Positions 59,530 to 64,000 of a DNA stretch of 64,000 nucleotides are shown here, piece after piece. This DNA is from Burkholderia cepacia GG4 (GTDB lineage Bacteria > Pseudomonadota > Gammaproteobacteria > Burkholderiales > Burkholderiaceae): the NCBI RefSeq assembly GCF_000292915.1, contig NC_018514.1, forward strand, positions 248,001-312,000, given 5' to 3'. The position numbers were made by a program, and so were the translations under genes. Numbering within the stretch: the stretch's first letter is position 1; every line of letters begins with the position of its first letter. The notes beneath the pieces are model-generated. The model worked only from the letters and a program-made list of their open reading frames with translations. It was not told where the DNA came from and made no database searches.

Positions 59530-61088
59530 GAAGGCTCTCCTTGATGTTGTTCTTGCGCCGGCAAGTCGTAGAGCGGTGCGACGGTGAGCAGCAGCCCGTG
59601 GCGGCCGGTGACGCGCACGCGGCAGCCCGCGGCGAGCGGCGCGTTGCTGGCCACGCGCCAGCGTTCGCCGTGTACGCGCGCCCAGCCGGCGGCGGACGGC
59701 GCGGCACCCGCCGCGCCATGCGGCTGGTCGGTGCGCAGGCCGTCGTCGAGCACCTCGCCGATGCTGCCGACCATTGCCTCGGCGCCCGTTACGACCGGGC
59801 GGCGCCGTGCGCGCAGCGCGACGCTCGACACGCCCGCGACGAGCAGCCCGCCGCCGAGCGCCAGGCTCGCGATCACGGGCCATGGAATCCCGTAGCCGGG
59901 CACGTCGGTGTCGATCAGCATCAGCGCGCCGATCGTGAACGACATGATCCCGCCGAAGCCGAGCACGCCGAAGGTCGGCAGGAATGCCTCGGCGACGAGG
60001 CAGCCGAGGCCGAGCAGCACGAGGCCGAGGCCCGCATAGCTGATCGGCAGCAGCTGCATTGCGAACAGCCCGACCAGCAGGCAGATCGTGCCGGCGACGC
60101 CCGGCAGCACGAAGCCGGGGTTCGCGAACTCGAAGAAGAGGCCGTAGATGCCGATCGTCAGCAGGATCAGCGCGACGTTCGGATCGGCGATGATCAACAG
60201 GAAGCGGCTGCGCCAGTCGGGTTCGACCACGACGAGCGGCGCATGCGCGGTCGCGAGCCGCACCGTGCCGGCGGTGGTCGTCGCGCTGCGGCCGTCGAGC
60301 TGGCGCGCGAGATCGGCCGGATCCTGCGCGATCAGATCGACCACATGCTGCGCGCGCGCCTCGCTGGCCGACAGGCTGACGGCTTCGCGCACCGCGCGCT
60401 CGGCCCACTCGGCATTGCGCCCGCGTAACTGCGCGAGGCCGCGGATATAGGCCGACGCGTCCTGCATCGCCTTGCGGATCTCGGTCGATTGCGTGTCGGT
60501 CGGCAGCGCGGCCGGCGACGCGCCCGAGGCACCCGACGCTCCCGGTGTCCCGGCCGCAGGCGGCCTTGGTGCTGCGGGGTTCGCGCCCGGCGGCGCGGCG
60601 CCGCCGACGCCGATCTGCACGGGCGACGCCGCGCCGAGATTGGTGCCGGGCGCCATCGCCGCGAAGTGGCTCGCATAGACGATGTAGGTGCCCGCGCTCG
60701 CGGCCCGTGCGCCGCCCGGCGCGACGAACGCGGCGACCGGCACCGGCGAGCCGAGGATCGTCTTGATGATCTGCCGCATCGATGTATCGAGGCCGCCGGG
60801 CGTGTCGAGTTGCAGGATCGCGAGCGGCGCGTGCTCGCGGGCGGCACGGTCGAGCGAGCGCACGATGAAATCGGCGCTGGCCGGGCCGATCGCGCCGTTG
60901 ATCGGGATCACGATGACCGGGCGAGCGGCAGCGGGCGCGTCGACAGGAGGCGGTGCGGCGACTGCGGCGCACACGACGAGCAGCGCCGCGAACAGCGCGG
61001 CGCGTGCGACCCGCGCGGACAGCGGGTGACGGGGGCGGCCGTCGGGCGCGGCAGGCGCCGGCGGCGGCTCATGACGGTGAAAGCGCAT
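59526..61088 (-). CDS. NfeD-family membrane-bound ClpP-like protease (long form)
   Basis: A 520-residue protein. A signal/anchor sequence ([15 protein letters not shown]) precedes a ClpP-class serine-protease domain ([32 protein letters not shown], and the active serine in [15 protein letters not shown]). Four or more transmembrane helices follow, then an OB-fold domain ([12 protein letters not shown]). A glycine/proline/alanine-rich linker interrupts the protease domain near residues 155-185. It partners the slipin and probably processes it. Confidence 0.9.
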   Translation of the reverse strand: MRFHRHEPPPAPAAPDGRPRHPLSARVARAALFAALLVVCAAVAAPPPVDAPAAARPVIVIPINGAIGPASADFIVRSLDRAAREHAPLAILQLDTPGGLDTSMRQIIKTILGSPVPVAAFVAPGGARAASAGTYIVYASHFAAMAPGTNLGAASPVQIGVGGAAPPGANPAAPRPPAAGTPGASGASGASPAALPTDTQSTEIRKAMQDASAYIRGLAQLRGRNAEWAERAVREAVSLSASEARAQHVVDLIAQDPADLARQLDGRSATTTAGTVRLATAHAPLVVVEPDWRSRFLLIIADPNVALILLTIGIYGLFFEFANPGFVLPGVAGTICLLVGLFAMQLLPISYAGLGLVLLGLGCLVAEAFLPTFGVLGFGGIMSFTIGALMLIDTDVPGYGIPWPVIASLALGGGLLVAGVSSVALRARRRPVVTGAEAMVGSIGEVLDDGLRTDQPHGAAGAAPSAAGWARVHGERWRVASNAPLAAGCRVRVTGRHGLLLTVAPLYDLPAQEQHQGEPS

Positions 61089-61209
61089 CGGGGCGTCCGG
61101 GCGGCGCGCGGCCGCACGCCACCCGGCTCGCGGAAAGGGCGTTGGCCCGATATTTGAAGATTAGGCGGTTTCGGCGGAAAGCGCGAAGGCGGGGCCACCG
61201 GCCGCCGAC

Positions 61210-62244
61210 TCAGCCTGCGCCGCCGCCTCGCGCGAGCGCTTCTTCCCGGTACTCGGCCGGGCTGCGTCCGCTCCACTTGCGAAACGCGCGGTAGAACGCG
61301 CTCGGTTCCGCGAAACCGGCGGCGGCGGCGACGTCGGCGATCGTTCGCGACGGATCGGCCAGCGCCTCGAACGCGAGATCGCGCCGCAGCGTGTCCTTGA
61401 TCGACTGGTACGCGTGGCCTTCCTGGTGCAGCTTGCGGCGCAGCGTCGCCTCCGCCACGTGCAGCCGCGTGGCCATCCCGCCCGCGCTTGGCCATGCGGC
61501 GGGCGGCATCCCGCGCAGCACCGTGCGCACGCGTTGCGCGAGCGCGTTCGGGTTACGGTACTTGACGATGAAGCTGGCCGGCGCGTTGCGCAGGAACGCC
61601 TTCAGCGTCTTCGCGTTCTGCACGATCGGCAGCGTCGCGAATTCGGGATCGAAATCGACATACGAATCGGGCTGGTTGAACCGCATGTCGTCGCACAGCA
61701 TCGACGGGTATTCGTGGTCGGTCGGCGGCGTGTCGCAGCGGAAGCTCGCGTGCAGCAGCGGAATGCGGCGCCCGATCAGCCAGCAGGTGAGCCCGTACAC
61801 GATGATGAAATAGGTCGCGTACGTGAACATCGCCGGCGCCGCGGCGCTGTTGCGGTGCACGAAGCGCAGCCGCACGCGCTGCGGATTGGCGTCGAGCTCC
61901 GCGTGCAGGTCGTCGAGCACGCAGTGCAGGAAATTCACCGCGCGCGCCATCGCGTGCAGCCCGTCTTGCGCGGACAGCGCGGCCTGGCTCATCGCGATGA
62001 AGCTGCCGCTGCGCATCGGGTGGCGATCCTGCCCGAAAAACTCGTCGTCGAGCGCGCGCGCAATGGCATTCCACAACGCGCCGTATTGCTGCGCGGACAC
62101 CCGCGCGCGCGGCTGCGCGAGCAGCGCGGGCGCGATGCCGGCCTGCGCGAGCAGCGGCTCGGCCGCGACGCCGCGCCGGGTGGCGAGCGCGACGCTGTAT
62201 GCGACGAGGCTGATCGCGACGGTTCCCTTGTCTTCCTGCTTCAT
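61210..62244 (-). CDS. AraC-family regulator (OruR/arabinose-binding type)
   Basis: A 344-residue regulator. The N-terminal PF12625-like effector domain starts VAISLVAYSVALATRRGV and contains FYATYFIIVYGLTCW-like hydrophobic parts. The C-terminal AraC double helix-turn-helix reads ATRLHVAEATLRRKLHQEG and AAAAGFAEPSAFYRAFRKWSG. Start ATG 62244. Divergent from an acyl-CoA dehydrogenase gene, so it may control fatty-acid or branched-acid oxidation. Confidence 0.85.
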   Translation of the reverse strand: MKQEDKGTVAISLVAYSVALATRRGVAAEPLLAQAGIAPALLAQPRARVSAQQYGALWNAIARALDDEFFGQDRHPMRSGSFIAMSQAALSAQDGLHAMARAVNFLHCVLDDLHAELDANPQRVRLRFVHRNSAAAPAMFTYATYFIIVYGLTCWLIGRRIPLLHASFRCDTPPTDHEYPSMLCDDMRFNQPDSYVDFDPEFATLPIVQNAKTLKAFLRNAPASFIVKYRNPNALAQRVRTVLRGMPPAAWPSAGGMATRLHVAEATLRRKLHQEGHAYQSIKDTLRRDLAFEALADPSRTIADVAAAAGFAEPSAFYRAFRKWSGRSPAEYREEALARGGGAG

Positions 62245-62279
62245 CGACGCCGCCGGTATGGCAAAAACGCTCAGTGTAA

Positions 62280-63515
<1,236 letters not shown>

Positions 63516-63706
63516 GTCGCGGCGCGCGCTCCAGCGGTAACCACGCAAACAGACAAGCAGGAAAGAAGCAAGGCACGAGGGCAGCGCGGCAAACGCGGCA
63601 CGCAACGACGTGACCGTGCGCCGCGACCACGCGGAACCGGGCATGCGCTGCAGCGCATGCACCGCTTGACCGCCAGGCATGGAGACTGGAGACAGGAGAC
63701 GACACG

Positions 63707-64000
63707 ATGACGGTACAGGCATTCCTGGACGCACGCGACTTTCTGCTGCGCCATCGCACCGACTACGAAACCGCCTACCGCGATTTCGAATGGCCGGTGC
63801 TCGATGCGTTCAACTGGGCACTCGACTACTTCGACCCGATGGCGCGCGGCAACGACAAGCCCGCGCTATGGATCGTCGATGCGGCAACCGGCACGGGCGA
63901 CCCGTATTCGTTTGCGCAGATGTCCGAGCGCTCGTCGCGGATCGCAAACTGGCTGCGCGGTATCGGCGTCGTGCGCGGCGACCGGATCCTGCTGATGCTG
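63707..64000 (+). CDS. Acyl-CoA synthetase, N-terminal part (runs off the window)
   Basis: The first 98 residues of an AMP-dependent synthetase: MTVQAFLDARDFLLRHRTD, then WALDYFDPMARG and YSFAQMSERSSRIANWL, the usual start of medium-chain or aryl acyl-CoA synthetases. AGGAGA lies 9 nt before ATG 63707. The adenylation motifs lie beyond position 64000. It follows the acyl-CoA dehydrogenase by 191 nt, which suggests a joint acyl-CoA oxidation unit. Confidence 0.82.
   Translation, partial: MTVQAFLDARDFLLRHRTDYETAYRDFEWPVLDAFNWALDYFDPMARGNDKPALWIVDAATGTGDPYSFAQMSERSSRIANWLRGIGVVRGDRILLML

Overview
The window is high-GC DNA with the gene families, spacing and codon use of a Burkholderia cepacia complex replicon, most likely one of the secondary chromosomes. 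The best anchor is the 433-residue 2,2-dialkylglycine decarboxylase with its divergent LysR regulator (29575-31838), a pair first described in B. (Pseudomonas) cepacia. The content is mostly sugar and acid catabolism, ABC transport and one-component regulators. There are no ribosomal or replication genes, no CRISPR array and no prophage.

Layout. 102-9443: one long forward operon for non-phosphorylating L-fucose catabolism (two SDR dehydrogenases, lactonase, dehydratase, diketo-acid hydrolase, sugar ABC transporter, GntR repressor), with a visible promoter and operator. 9460-12101: a reverse FAD amino-acid dehydrogenase and a forward membrane protein. 12519-15095: a YfiR-YfiN-YfiB c-di-GMP module. 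15269-17505: a Crp/Fnr regulator split by a 1.54 kb IS110/IS1111-type element; removing the element between its two CT core dinucleotides restores one 230-residue reading frame. 17633-21377: acyl-CoA synthetase, nitroreductase and a LysR regulator with a shortened end. 21879-27215: the livKHMGF branched-chain amino-acid transporter behind a structured leader. 27179-28078: gene remnants and a DUF4148 protein.

28406-36305: a LuxR regulator, dgdA/dgdR, a VOC protein, then a LacI repressor divergent from an MFS transporter and a galactarate/talarate-type dehydratase, with two identical perfect 16-bp palindromes at the promoter. 36601-38799: HU, a porin, a quinoprotein dehydrogenase remnant and tRNA-Leu(GAG). 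38941-43654: an LRR-protein kinase fusion, LysE exporter, a periplasmic copper-handling cluster, SRPBCC protein and ferredoxin. 43755-45755: an AcoR-type sigma-54 activator whose leader carries two tandem hairpin repeats. 46853-49652: a LysR gene divergent from a three-gene operon of unknown purpose. 49744-51045: AzgA-type purine permease. 52273-56968: small conserved proteins, then an operon of a COG3687 protein, an alpha/beta-hydrolase-SDR fusion and an M24 protein. 57398-64000: Tat-exported HAD phosphatase, slipin/NfeD pair, AraC regulator, acyl-CoA dehydrogenase and the start of another acyl-CoA synthetase.

All functional names rest on reading the translated sequences and recalled family features; no database search was run.
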